Shown: one piece after another, positions 45,640 to 57,399 of the stretch
Numbering within the stretch: the stretch's first letter is position 1
How the letters are laid out: every line of letters starts with the position of its first letter
Assembly (NCBI RefSeq): GCF_914767665.1
Contig: NC_059504.1
Span: 46,593,720 to 46,657,719, forward strand
From: Harmonia axyridis
Lineage: Eukaryota; Arthropoda; Insecta; Coleoptera; Coccinellidae
Direction: 5' to 3'
Length of the DNA: 64,000 bases
Program-made: the position numbers and the translations under genes
The notes under the pieces: model-generated
Told to the model about the DNA's origin: nothing
What the model saw: the letters and a program-made list of their open reading frames with translations, nothing else
Databases searched by the model: none

Positions 45640-46080
45640 GAGTACAATGAAGCAGAACGTTCTTTCAACGACCATTATCCTCTCAACTCTCTCGTTGGAT
45701 CGCCGATCATTAGAATCTGGATATTTCTTCTTCTTTTCCCACGACCAATAACCCAACCATCTGCTCCAGAGAATTATGATGCATTACCCCATTACGGATA
45801 AATAATTATAATAAACCGACATTGCCGGTCATTCCAAACATTTAAACGATTCCTCTCGATATAATGGATTCGAAAGGGAAGTAACGGTTAAGAAGCTCAC
45901 TCCCTGATCTTATTAGCAATAACTGCTGATGTCTACACTGTTGTCGATACGACGAAGTGCAGGCAATTTCACTTTCTAGTTAAAACAGAGGACCTACACC
46001 GAATCAAAAGTGTATATAAATTCAATGAAAAGTTCATTGCATCGATTCATCATTCTTCAACCGATGAACAGAAACACTAA
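45640..46080 (+). promoter_or_regulatory. Island with a canonical TATA-type core promoter candidate
   Basis: TGTATATAAATTC puts a TATA box at 46013-46020; an initiator-like TCATCATTC lies ~31-35 bp downstream (46047-46055). A short reading start ATGAACAGAAACAC follows at 46065 and is cut by rosa copy F at 46081. The upstream part holds AATAATTATAATAAACC (~45800) and CpG-rich sequence. This could have been the promoter of a small gene that is now separated from its body; no coding body is seen past copy F. Confidence 0.3.
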
Positions 46081-46985
46081 TAACGGGTGTTTTTTTTTTA
46101 AGTATATAACTTTAAGTTGGCATTACTGTTCAAGATGGACACCGATTTAACAGCTGTCAAGTGATTTATTCTCGGTTTGGTTTGGCAATTCATCATGAAT
46201 AGACTCACGCCTGAACAACGCTGACAAATAGTGCAATTTTATTTCGAAAATAATGGTTCTGTGCGGAATACATATCGCGCACTACGTCCATTTTATTTTG
46301 TTTAGCGATGAAGCGCACTTCTGGTTGAATGGCTACGTCAACAAACAAAACTGCCGCATTTGGAGTGAAGCTAATTCTCAAGTGTATGTCGAAACACCGT
46401 TACATCCAGAAAAACTGACTGTTTGGTGCGCTTTATGGGCTGGTGGAATCATTGGTCCGTACTTCTTCAAAAACGATTATGGCCAGAACGTTACAGTCAA
46501 TGGTGATCGGTATAGAGCCATGATTACTAACTTTTTCATTCCTGAATTGATCAACCATGATGTCCAGGAGCTGTGGTTTCAACAAGACGGCGCAACATGT
46601 CACACAGCTCGTGCCACAATCGATTTATTGAAAGACACGTTTGGTGACCGCCTAATTTCACGTTTTGGACCTGTGAATTGGCCTCCAAGATCTTGTAGTG
46701 TAATTGCTCTATGCGGATAAGCCACAAACCCTTGACCATTTGGAAGACAACATACGCCGTGTTATTGCCGATACACGTCCACAAATATTGGAAAAAGTCA
46801 TCGAAAATTGGATGTCCAGATTGGACTACATCCGAGCCAGCCGTGGCGGTCATATGCCAGAAATCATATTTAAAATGTAATCCCACAAGATTATCTTCCG
46901 GATAAATAAAATTCATGTCAATCGAATAATCCATCGTTGTTTCATTGCAATTCAAAGTTCTATAGCTCTAACAAAAACACCCTTC
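46081..46985 (+). mobile_element. Rosa-like (DD41D) mariner, copy F, nonautonomous
   Basis: The left end TAACGGGTGTTTTTTTTTTA and right end ACAAAAACACCCTTC are present. Frame 46253-46720 is open for 155 codons, with FSDEAHFWLNGYVN and WFQQDGATCHTA (first two aspartates intact). A ~50-bp deletion after PPRSC (46695) removes LTPLDYFLWG, the third aspartate. The shared N-terminal deletion joint is the common type (CATTTTATTTTGTTTAGCG). Confidence 0.92.
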
Positions 46986-47399
46986 ATTTCAAAAAACTTA
47001 TTGAATATACAAACTCACAACTTGTATATTCATTTCACCAACTTGCGTTTGATGACGCAAAGGCCAACTGTATAGGGATAGAAATCTCAACAAGTAGTCA
47101 AATATCTTCTCTCCTACTCTTATGTGGAACGGGTAAACAAATCAACATTTACAATTGAAATAACTATTTTAGAGTTTTTAATTTTATCGTTCATTTGATA
47201 TGAATTCTAATCAATAAATGATAACTTTGAATGAAAAAGGTCAAATCAGTCGAATGAAATATTAAATTAGATATTTATATTAAAATACCCTCATCAAGTG
47301 GACTCATTCAACCTTCATAAAACTGTCAGGATGCATCACTCTCTATCTTACATATAACTATAACTATAAATCGCTAACGTTACTAAATAATCAAATTCA

Positions 47400-47750
47400 T
47401 AACCCTAGCGTGAACTAGTCAATTATATTCCCGTCCACACCTCGTACATACCAAGCGAGGGTTCCTTCCCAAGAGCACCTTTCAAGATAATTAGCGAGGC
47501 GGATACCTCAGACAGAGAGCTTTTTGTCATGAGGCCATCCGTCAATTCTGTCAAGTGCAGGATGAAGTCGTTATGTCTGTCAAATTTGACTGCACCCCTT
47601 CGTAGGTGGAGGGTTGAGAGAGTAATTAGGCGGGAGTGCGGAACAATGGTTGGCAGCATCTTCAGAAGGTTCCCAGACGCTCGATTGTTTGTTTGCAGAC
47701 CTCGCGGAGGGTCCGAGCTGACGTGGTTGAGCGATGGGTGGTTTTCAAGT
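47400..47750. promoter_or_regulatory. GC-richer noncoding island, candidate cis-regulatory element
   Basis: Unique sequence with CTAGTCAATTATATTCCCG, GATAATTAGCGAGG, GTAATTAGGCGGG and two TGTCAA boxes. Overlapping frames on both strands have no domain. Inferred. Confidence 0.3.
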
Positions 47751-48022
47751 TATTTTTTTCATTTTTTTTTCGGGGGTTTTTTTCGTTATCAATCGATATT
47801 AACGCCATGCTTTGGGTAGTTGTTGAATGGAATTTTGGCATCTCACTTCCAAAATAATATACATATAGCCCTTTTTGTGAAATTTTATTATTGTATTGCT
47901 AGAAAGTAGCGTATTAAAATTTTATTTATGAAAAGTTTGATATCTTATGAACTGTTCACTGGTTTTCGTTCAAATGTCTAAGGAGAAAACAAGAACCCTT
48001 TCCCCAAAAATCGAAAATCATC

Positions 48023-49588
48023 TACAGGGTGGCCACTTTTTCAATGGGATTGTATTGGTAACTTTTAAACCATAAGAGTTAGAAGGTCGGTCAAATGGAG
48101 AAAAAGTAGCATGCATAGAAGCATTATCAAGCAGTTCAAACAAATCAAGATTATCAGGGCCGCTTTTCGAGATATCATAAGAAAAATAAATTATGTCATT
48201 TTGATTTTTCTTTTTTTCCCACTTTATTTCAAATATTATCAAAAAATGTTACAGGAATTTTTTATTCGACAGTAAATTATCCTCAATTTGACGGAATCAG
48301 ATTTCGTATCCAACGTTTCGTACTCTCTGGGCCACCCTCAACCTCATTTTTTTCAATACGGACCTGCATATTTTATGACATTTTTCGAAATAACTCTTTA
48401 CGCTGAATTCAACGATATATCATACAATGTCATTCAAAGTTGATTTTAGGTGATTTTGACCCTCATCCAAATTTAATGGTGTGTATGTAAGAAAAAACAA
48501 GTCTATTAACGATATCAATGTTCTGACCCAAATTCAATAGAACCCAAAAAAAAAATCAAGTACTGTGGCCAGTGGATGGAATTTTTCAAAAACTGCTGTT
48601 AATAAAATAGTCTAGAGACGCGAATACAATGATTTTAAATTTGAATACCAAGCCTTGCAAAAATTATATCGTATAATGATCTAAAAATAAAGTTCGATTC
48701 TGTAATTTGTTTCAACGATTCAAATGACAAATACAACAATAGTGATACCTCGCGAGAAAATGGAGAATGTTTTGGAAGGTACTCAAGTAGACCAAACAAG
48801 CAAATGTATAAGAAGTATGGGTTCCAGAACCGTAAAGTGCAATTTACAAAATGGTGGACATTTCGAACACTTACATCATTAATTTTCATTTACTTTCGAA
48901 TAATCATTTGATTTTTCTTTCATTAAATGATACTTTAGTTTAATTATTATAAATTGAAATATTTAAAGGATTATTATAAAAGAAGAACCAAGAAACCATT
49001 ATACTGGTTTCTTGCTTTGATTCTAATATGTTCCATTTGGTTCAAGATGGGTAAGTTGATTTTTTTATCGAAATTTATTGCATATTGCATGTTGTTAATT
49101 AAACTAAATGAAGGTAATACAGATCCGACCCAAAGAAAATTGGAAAAGGGTCAAAATCACCTGAAAATCTACTTTGGATGACATTGTATGATATATCGTT
49201 GAATTCAGCGTTGAAAGTTATTTCGAAAAATGTCATAAAATATGCAGGTCCGTATTGAAAAAAATGAGGTTGAGGGTGGCCCAGAGAGTACGAAACGTTG
49301 GATACGAAATCTGATTACGCCAAATTGAGGATAATTTACTGTGGAATAAAAAATTCCTGTAACATTTTTTGATGATATTTGAAATGAAGTGGGAAAAAAA
49401 GAAAAATCAAAATGACATAATTTATTTTTCTTATGATATCTCGAAAACCGGCCCTGATAATCTCGATTTGTTTGAACTGCTTGATAATGCTTCTATGCAT
49501 GCAACTTTTTCTTCATTTGACCGACCTTCTAACTCTTATGGTTTAAAAGTTACCAATACAATCCCATTGAAAAAGTGGCCACCCTGTA
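48023..49588. mobile_element. Large fold-back element with ~450-bp inverted arms
   Basis: Arms 48023-48475 and 49136-49588 are inverted copies along their whole length; ends CAGGGTGGCCACTTTTTCAA and mirror, flanked by TA on both sides. Both arms include the same arm peptide in opposite orientations (DISKSGPDNLDLFELLDNAS and DISKTGPDNLDLFELLDNAS), so those frames are arm shadows. The central ~660 bp contains a minus frame (48889-48635) with hydrophobic segments and no domain I recognise. Confidence 0.88.
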
Positions 49589-49849
49589 TACGAGGTATTC
49601 CTAAACCAAAGAATAGAACATACTACTTTGAAAAAATATATAAGAAACCTGTTGGTGCATGAAGACTAGCCCTTCTACCACACCTTGATGAAGATTTTAT
49701 ACAACGATACAGCACTAAATCACGAGGCTATCCTTGTAAACGTGTCGGTGACAAAAATTCAACAAACGTATTCTTATGTGGTTACTGTGAACTTAGGCAA
49801 TTTTCGAAACCGAAATTATCACTTCATATCAACCGTTTTCCGCCGATGA

Positions 49850-50190
49850 TGGAAATAATAGTATATTATTTCATAAGGAGGAGAAGCCTCACTCCGTTCG
49901 GCGGGTAATTTAAGCGAGCCATGAAAAGTCACTTCAACTCCGAATGAAATATGCTATTTTTTTTTCAAACGTTTTGTAATTTATACAATCAAATTCTGAA
50001 CGAAATCGTACGAGAATATATCAGATTTGCACAGCTTTCATGGTTATATTTTATTGTTATATGTTGGTATTATACTTCGAACTCTCCCGTCAGCAGTCAC
50101 GGATTTATCTGTGACTTCATTTGTGCTCAGAAGTCAAGACGTGAACAATAACAAAAACAATATCTGTTCTACACCTAGTAATATCGAAAT
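49850..50190 (-). repeat. Diverged copy of the 21.7-kb transposon segment
   Basis: CAGCTTTCATGGTTATATTT then TATGTTGGTATTATACTTCG and ATTTATCTGTGACTTCATTT match 21720-21800 with moderate divergence. It lacks the satellite monomers. Confidence 0.6.
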
Positions 50191-51261
50191 TCCTGGAACT
50201 TGCCTAGATAGAAATATATCAAGTAGATCCTATGTTATCAAATATTGAACGTTTCATAAAATGGAAGGTAGAATCAAGCAAAATTATTACATCTCGTATG
50301 ATTACTCTTTACATTTATTTTGCAGTATTCACTTCAGGGTGAAAAAAATCGAAAATACTAATATGTACAAATGACACATACGTATTTATATCTTCAATAA
50401 CTGCATTGGATAACCAAAAGGATTGAAATAACTAGAAATATTCTTGATGAAGAATATTTTTCACAATGTTTTCTTTACGGATAAGTTATCGAAAAGCATT
50501 GATGAAATATATTGTAATATAACTAACCTAACAATTTCAGCAAAAATATCATTAATGTTCAGATTAAATGATTGAGAGAATTATTATTCTCATCAACAAT
50601 ATTAATGCACTTATATTTTTGATTACTAAAGAATAATTTACTGCAATTGTGCTAATATGTGATTTTTGAAAATAAATGAGATTTGTTTTGATATATTCTA
50701 TTGATTCTATAATAATTCGAATATTGAATGAACTCTCAGTCCATATTTTTGAAAGTACAATTATTGAAAACTTTGATTGTTACATTAGAATGCATAATAC
50801 ATTCCTGCATTGAATGATAACCCAGGTATGAAGTGGTTACGTTTGTAGTAACTTTGTCAATTGTATTTATAATGGGAACGTTCAAAATTTGACTACTCGA
50901 TGCAGGAATATAGCTAGCCAAAATTTTAGCAATACCCAGTTTTTTCTGTGCTGCAGTTCTACATAACTTTCAGCAACAGAAGAGCTCTTCCATTCTCCAT
51001 GTTATTTCAAGGATATTATATTTTCTCCTTCATTTAACAGGTGAGAGGTAGATAATTATTTATTGTTATGCTGCTCAACTCGATTTTCTGAATGCACCAG
51101 AATTAATATTACCTGCAATTTTGTCCCAAAATTATGATCATGTCCTGCCAAAATTCAGATAAGATAAAAAGATAAGATGTGACAATATTGAGGCTGATAT
51201 ACATATCTTGACATCGAGGAATTCAAAAACTTTTCAATGTCTTCAAATTCTAAAACCTCAG
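50191..51261. other. AT-rich stretch with no recognised feature
   Basis: Only short AT-rich frames. No domain, terminal repeat or splice-bounded exon stands out. Confidence 0.45.
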
Positions 51262-51415
51262 ATTTTTTGGAATATATTTTATTCAATATAATATACATTC
51301 ATAACGATATAATCAAATTGTGGATTTGAAAATAATCACAATCCGACAACGTAATCTAACCATGTAACCGCGCATACTCCCTCTATCTCTGCTTATTACT
51401 CCATGGTTCATACAT
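51262..51415 (+). repeat. 3' part of the 19.4-kb TIR element
   Basis: TTTTATTCAATATAATATAC, AATCCGACAACGTAATCTAA and ACTCCCTCTATCTCTGCTTA match 19805-19960. Only the right end of the element is present. Confidence 0.8.
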
Positions 51416-51424
51416 AGAGATAGG

Positions 51425-51960
51425 AGAAATAATGGACCGTCGTATACAATTTGCTGTGCTCTTCTCGAACAAGCTCCTACAAGATTCCTTCGTCCTTTTT
51501 TCCAACCGTAAATATCCTCCTCCTTCCCCCTTCGATCTCCTCCTCAATCGTCGACCATCGGAGGCCAGAAATACGGCAGTAGTCGGGCCGAACGCAAACC
51601 AATCTGGGGGTATTTTCGTAGTGCAGACAAATCAATATTTGGAGAGCGAGGATTAGAGATTGCATCTCCCAGTCTCGAGAGCGCGGTGGAGTTGTTCATG
51701 AATAATGAAGCCCCTTAAATTGCTTTCCAAAAAAAACAGAGTTGGGAGTTAGTTAGGAGGGATTTTGTTTCCGGCTTGTTCGCCGCCAGACGGCTCGGTG
51801 ACGTTTTAATGGTTTAGAAGGGACGGCGAGGAGTTTTTGCGGGAATTGCTCCAGATTTGGAGATGGCGGATTTGAGGTTATTTCCGAATTCGACGAATCG
51901 GGGATAGATGAGAACGGGGTTAATTAAATCAAGGTCAAGGGATGGATTAGGTGAAGCGGG
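51425..51960. promoter_or_regulatory. CpG-richer noncoding island, candidate cis-regulatory element
   Basis: Unique block with CATGAATAATGAAGCC, CCCCTTAAATTGC, GACGTTTTAATGG and CpG-rich flanks (CGCCGCCAGACGGCTCGGTG). Overlapping frames have no domain. Inferred. Confidence 0.3.
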
Positions 51961-52014
51961 AGATGCTGGAAATCAATCAGGAGAGAGATTCCATTTTTGC
52001 GTGGGAAAGATATA

Positions 52015-52641
52015 CAGGGTGGTTGAAAGAAAACTTAGCACCTCGATTTTTCGACTGAAAAATAAAAATATGAAAAATCGCTCTGATCCGTCAATTTCTG
52101 ATTCGAGAGGAAACAACTTTTCCGCTTTTTTCATCCCCGTAACTTCAACCCCCTAACGGGGATGAGCACAACCCCTTGATATTGAAATAGGATAAGGGGT
52201 GTTGCGATAACTAATTTTGAAGATCGTATCTAGTACTATCTGACCCTGAAATTTCGTTTCAAAATATCCATCGATAATGAAATAACAGCGAAAATATTGG
52301 AAGAGGATATATGAAATTTGTCTCGAGATTATTATTCGTATCCGACACATTTCAAAGGTATTTAGTAGTAAGTACTCTTCCCCTTTTTTACCTGTCATTT
52401 CGTTATCGATGGAAATTTTGGAGCGACATTTCAGGATCTGATAGTAGTCGATAAGATCTTCAAAATGTAGTATCGCAACACTCATCAACCCTATTCAAAA
52501 TCAAGGGGTTAAAGTACCGGGGGTGCGAAGAGCGAAAAAGTTGTTCCCCTCGAATCAGACATTGATGGCTCCGAGCGATTCTCTAAATTTTCATTCTAAA
52601 TCCGGAAAATCGAGGTGTTAAGTTTTCGTTGGACCACACTG
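52015..52641. mobile_element. Fold-back element, complete copy
   Basis: Ends CAGGGTGGTTGAAAGAAAAC and the mirror GTTTTCGTTGGACCACACTG, flanked by TA on both sides. The arms (about 270 bp each) carry AACAACTTTTCCGC, CCCCTTGATATTGAA and ATCTGACCCTGAAATTTCG-type blocks in mirror order; the loop is ~80 bp. Related single arms lie at 10783-11072 and 27586-27680. No coding. Confidence 0.85.
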
Positions 52642-53034
52642 TAGGTATAATGTGGTATAAATGTATGGAATGAATTCATTTTTTCGCAAAAAACAAAATT
52701 TTTGTAGGAGATGCTGAAATACGTCGATTTATAGTTCTTAATTCCTAATTTCTGACATTATTGCGAAAGAGATTTCGACATTGGTATGAGCGTGATGACA
52801 TCAAACTTTTTTGTTGGGATTTTTTTATTCATGAGGATATTTCGATTACTTACCTATTCAATGGTATAGATTATTGCGGAATCTATTTGATTACAGTAGG
52901 TATAATTTTTTATCCTCATTATTAAAATTAGAATAAATGCTCGGACTTATGAATTGCAGAAAAGACTGCAATTAACTAATTTTGAACCTTTTCCAAGATT
53001 TGTTTCACTTTGCAGCCTTTGCCGAAAAACAGTC

Positions 53035-53824
53035 GTCCAATCTGGACGTCCAATTTTCGATGACTTTTTCCTACATTTGTGGCCTTATATCGGCAATAAC
53101 ACGGCGAATGTTGTCTTTCAAATGGTCAAGGGTTTGTGGCTTATCCGCATAGACCAATGACTTCACATAGACCCACAGAAAGTAGTCTAGCGGTGTTAAA
53201 TCACAAAATCTTGGAGGCCAATTCACAGGTCCAAAACGTGAAATTAGGCGGTCACCAAACGTGTCTTGCAATAAATCGATTATGGCACAAGCTGTGTGAC
53301 ATGTTGCGCCGTCTTGTTGGAACCACAGCTCCTGGACATCATGGTTGTTCAATTCAGGAATGAAAAAGTTAGTAATCATGGCTCTATACCGATCACCATT
53401 GACTGTAACGTTCTGGCCATCATCGTTTTTGAAGAAGTACGGACTACGGACCAATGATTCCACCAGCCCATAAAGCGCACCAAACAGTCAGTTTTTCTGG
53501 ATGTAACGGTGTTTCGACATACACTTGAGGATTAGCGTCACTTTAAATGCGGCAGTTTTGTTTGTTGGCGTAGCCATTCAACCAGAAGTGCGCTTCATCG
53601 CTAAACAAAATAAAATGGACGTAGTGCGCGATACGTATTCCGCACAGAACCATTATTTTCGAAATAAAATTGCACTATTTGCAAGAGTTGTTCAGGCGGG
53701 AGTCTATTCATGATGAATTGCCAAACCAAACTGAGAATAAATCACTTGACAGGTGTTGAATCAGTCGCCATCTTGAACAGTAATGCCAACTTAAAGTTAT
53801 ATACCTCGAAAAAAACACCTTTTA
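53035..53824 (-). mobile_element. Rosa-like (DD41D) mariner, copy G, 3'-truncated
   Basis: The minus strand keeps the 5' terminus (AAAAAACACCTTTTA at 53824), the shared deletion joint (common type, ~53615) and FKNDDGQNVTVN to IRPQM in frame 53463-53071, with WFQQDGATCHTA and CDLTPLDYFLW intact. An 8-bp duplication (GGACTACGGACC, ~53447) shifts the frame relative to the FSDEAHFW block. The 3' end after the KVIENWTS region is lost; the sequence stops near 53035. Confidence 0.9.
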
Positions 53825-53969
53825 GTTTGCTCACACAGCATAGAGATCATAGATTCTTCAACAACAACAGAGTCAAAATAATAATGGGTCATTTCAAGAA
53901 TAACGACAAAAAGAATTCCCATAAAACCCCCACCTAAATCCAAATCACAAGTATAAACATGAATCTTCC

Positions 53970-54540
53970 AGTTGCAACAAGACGTATCTGCCGTTCGGGG
54001 AGCGAATGGAGATCACGGAAATCCCACGTCCGCTCTCCGCCGGAATATTTTAATCAAAATGCCGACGGCCGGAGTTAATACCCCAAAAATTTACGACTAT
54101 TCCTCCACGGTACACGAGCATCCCATAAAATTCTTTGGCCAAGGTATTTTTACGAGCTATAAATTGCATATCTATTCATAAAGGCTAATAATATATTTCC
54201 TAGGAATATTCGTGGCAGCAGCACGGAAAATTACAAGTACATCGAGACGGTAATTTACGTCGGGAAAGGTTAAGTTTCAGTTCAGGTCTTTGAGATGTCC
54301 GCTGATATTTATTCGGAGGATCTCGGGACTCCGTTAGGTGCATCTAGGTATGTATGTACGTTCGCGATAATCTGGAATTCGAATGGATGTTCTATAGGTG
54401 CTTTGAATAGCTCCTACTTTCTAGTGGAACGTTTTATGTTCGCTCTGGTTCTCGCGGATGACGGAAGAGACTTCTCTATTGAGAGTGAGGTGGATTTTTG
54501 CACTACTGGCGATTCGAGCTACTTGTAATTTATACACGGA
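53970..54540. promoter_or_regulatory. CpG-richer noncoding island, candidate cis-regulatory element
   Basis: Unique block with GAGTTAATACCCC, CCCATAAAATTC, CTATAAATTGCATATC and TATTCATAAAGGCTAATAAT (54170s-54190s), in CpG-rich surroundings (CGCCGGAATA, GCCGACGGCCGG). No domain in overlapping frames. Inferred. Confidence 0.3.
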
Positions 54541-54615
54541 TAAGATGATGTTAGTGATATTTCCAGAAATTCTAGAAAAGGATGATATAATTGGAACACT
54601 AATATATAAAATATA

Positions 54616-55227
54616 CAGGGTGTTTCCAAATTAGACGTGAACCTTGGAGGACATGTTAGTATTCGCCTTCGTTTGAGCCATATTCAGTGATTACCAAAAA
54701 TCAACAGTTTACGAGATATTTGAGTTTTTTATGGCTTTTGCAAGATTTATCACCTAACTTCGTTTTCAATTTTTCTTTCTCTGCTTCTTTTCCTTTTCGA
54801 ATCAAAATCTGCTGAAACAAAACTAATGCCTGCATTCTAACGAAACTTTTTTAAAAGAAATACGAAAGTAATTTGGCAAGTTTTCAGAATAATTTTGTCA
54901 TACATAAATTGTGCAATTTGAAAGTTGCAGACAAATTTATACTAGAAATTTATTATTCTTTTCTTCATATAGCAACTCTCAAATCTTTTCAATTTTTATT
55001 CAACCTTCAACACAGCATAGTTTTGCTTTTTTCATACGTATCATATCTTTTTCTGATGAAAATAAGCAAAGTTTAAATCAAACTTGGCCAAAGTAGAAAA
55101 AATTGACGAAGAAAGATGTGAGGTGAGGACTTTTTAAAAAACACAAGAACTAAAATATCTCAATCGACAGCAAATGAGTGATACTAACTCCACCTTCAAG
55201 GTTCACGTCTAATTTGGAAACACCCTG
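54616..55227. mobile_element. MITE with CAGGGTGTTTCC ends, 612 bp
   Basis: The left CAGGGTGTTTCCAAATTAGA then CGTGAACCTTGGAGG is mirrored by CCTTCAAGGTTCACGTC then AATTTGGAAACACCCTG. The first ~38 bp are nearly perfect inverted copies; beyond that the symmetry is patchy (AGTATT/ACTAACT, GAGATATTTGAGT/TAAAATATCTC). Internal frames show no transposase. Confidence 0.85.
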
Positions 55228-55364
55228 TCTCTGTTTAATAAGTACAAGTAAGTAAATATTGCTGGAATACTTTTATCGAATTTTAGTTGATAGTCGGATA
55301 TATATCCCTATTTCACAGAATAATCTGAAAAATATAAAATCATTCATTGAGATAATTCCAGTTT

Positions 55365-56240
55365 TCACCTCCTACTGTATGTTGTAAAGTATGGGTCAGT
55401 AACTATGCGCCTATGCCCTATATGCTTTGCGGAACTGAGGAAAGCACTGACGTGAAGTAGGTCATTTGCGATGGTTTCGATGCTTTCGTGGCACGTAGCG
55501 CCGTCTTGTTTGAAAATGAACTTCTTCCACAAATCCGGCAATAAAAAATCATTAATCGTAGCTGAATAGCACAATCCATTCACCGTTACTGCTGAACTAG
55601 CTCCATTTTCGAATAAGTAAGGTCCAACTAGCCCATAAACATCACCAAACAGTGACACGTTGAGGATGGAATAGCTTTTCAACAATCATTCTTGGATTTA
55701 TGGGGCTCTTAATAAGACAATTCTGCTTATTAACATAACCTCCTATGTAAAAATGGGCCTAATGATGATTTCTCAATGAAAATCCGAAACATTTTGAAGC
55801 ATTTGAAAGGCCCAATCAATGAAAATTCGACGTATTGATGATCATCCGGCTTGAGTTCTTGTGTTCAATAAATTTTAAAAGCCTTAATACCTAAATTTTC
55901 AGTCGGAATCGACAAACCTGCGTATTACTCAACGCTGAGGACTACAACAGCCATATTCTCAGTTGTTCTCTAGCAACGCATACGGTTTCAATTTTTGACA
56001 TCACTAACATGTCCCAACAGTTCAAACTTTTCCACCAGTTTCACTACCTCTGGCCGAGAAGGTGTTTCAAGACAACCCAAATGTGCTTCAATTTTGCGTA
56101 CTAGGACTGCATTTTGTAGGGTATTCAAATAGCAAACGATGAATGCTTCAAAAGTGACAGCTGCCCAGATAACCAACTATTCAAAACGAAACTTGCTTAT
56201 AGACATTGTGACGAATAAAATGACAGAAAGCTAGTTTCAG
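55365..56240 (-). mobile_element. Old rosa-like mariner relic
   Basis: The minus strand holds the N-terminal part (56176-55988: LVRKIEAHLGCLETPSRPEV, VKLVEKFELLGHVSD) and the catalytic part (55685-55365: GLVGPYLFENGASSAVTVNG, FKQDGATCHESIETIANDLL). VNKQNC-like sequence lies near 55730. Unlike copies A-G the region between is largely represented, so it predates or is outside the deletion lineage. Diverged, with stops and shifts. Confidence 0.75.
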
Positions 56241-56379
56241 GAAACAATCACTCAAAAACTGCTGAATATTTATCCCGAAGCAACCTTCATATACACTTCA
56301 GACCGCTCCATGACAAAAACTACACGCCATGTCCATACACCCCGTCAGATACTTCCCAAACCTGCACATCTCCATAGAA

Positions 56380-56990
56380 CGTCAATCAAATATTCAAATC
56401 AGCCGTCCGAGGGATCACGCTAAGTAATTCCCAGAAGGTTCTCTCTCTCCCTCCTTTTCCTCTCGCGCAGAGCCGATAAGATCGATATGTAAACAGAAAA
56501 ACATGTTCAGTCATACCCTATCCGCCTCGAAGGACCATTAATTACGACCCTGGACCGGTACGTGTCCCGGGCATCGTTTCAGAGGGCACAAGTATCGCGG
56601 GGCGTTTCTGTTCTGCCACAACAACAACGACGTCCTCGAAGGAACAGCTCGTCGTTACAGCGGGACGTCTAATCCACCCTCTCGGACGCCGAGAGCCCCC
56701 ACGTAGTTGGCGTCGAGACCCTCCAAAGCCTCGAGATGAGTAGGGGTTTCTAATTGGGATTATGGAATTTTCAGGACTGATGTTTCGCTGGAGGTGGTCT
56801 TGAGGATTATGTGGTGTGGACGTGGGAAGGTTGCTGACGTCGTCGTCGGGGAAAAATTCCGGAGATTTGTCGTGAGATGTTTATGTCATTCTTATGGAGG
56901 TGACGCAGGGTTCCACATAAGGGCCAATTTAGTTCTCGATTGTCATCTGGTGTTTTCACCTGACAAGTCCATTGTCAGTCTTTGACAATG
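56380..56990. promoter_or_regulatory. CpG-rich noncoding island, candidate cis-regulatory element
   Basis: CpG-dense unique block (GGACCGGTACGTGTCCCGGG, AAGTATCGCGGGGCG) with CCATTAATTACGACC (~56536) and GGGTTTCTAATTGGGATTA (~56744). Frames lack domains. Inferred. Confidence 0.3.
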
Positions 56991-57399
56991 ACAAACTAAT
57001 CTTATACCAATACATCTCACACAATTTCATATTCAATAATCTCAACATCATTTATAGGATTTAATTTTGCTATTTGAAATGCTGCAACTTTTTCATTTCA
57101 ATTTCAAATGGTACGTACGAAACAGCTCGAAATGAACCAAAAACGAGATCACAATTATTCATGCTCAATGTGAAATACCACGTTCTTTTCTTGGTAGGTT
57201 TCAGATGAAATTGAGGGATCTTCACGATGAGGTTTAACTAGCAAGTTAAAGAAATTAGGACACGATAATGATACCTCATAACCTTCAAGTCAAATAATAA
57301 TAATTAAACATCAAGAATCGAGTCATAATCTAAACTGAATAGGTAAACTTCAAAGATGGGAGGAGTATCTTCCTTGTATCAGGCGATTGCGTATAAAAA

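Noticed and set aside
48018..49662. Two similar 74-97-codon frames, apparently paralogous small genes
   Set aside because: They are the same sequence in the two inverted arms of a fold-back element, and their ends are the element's termini.
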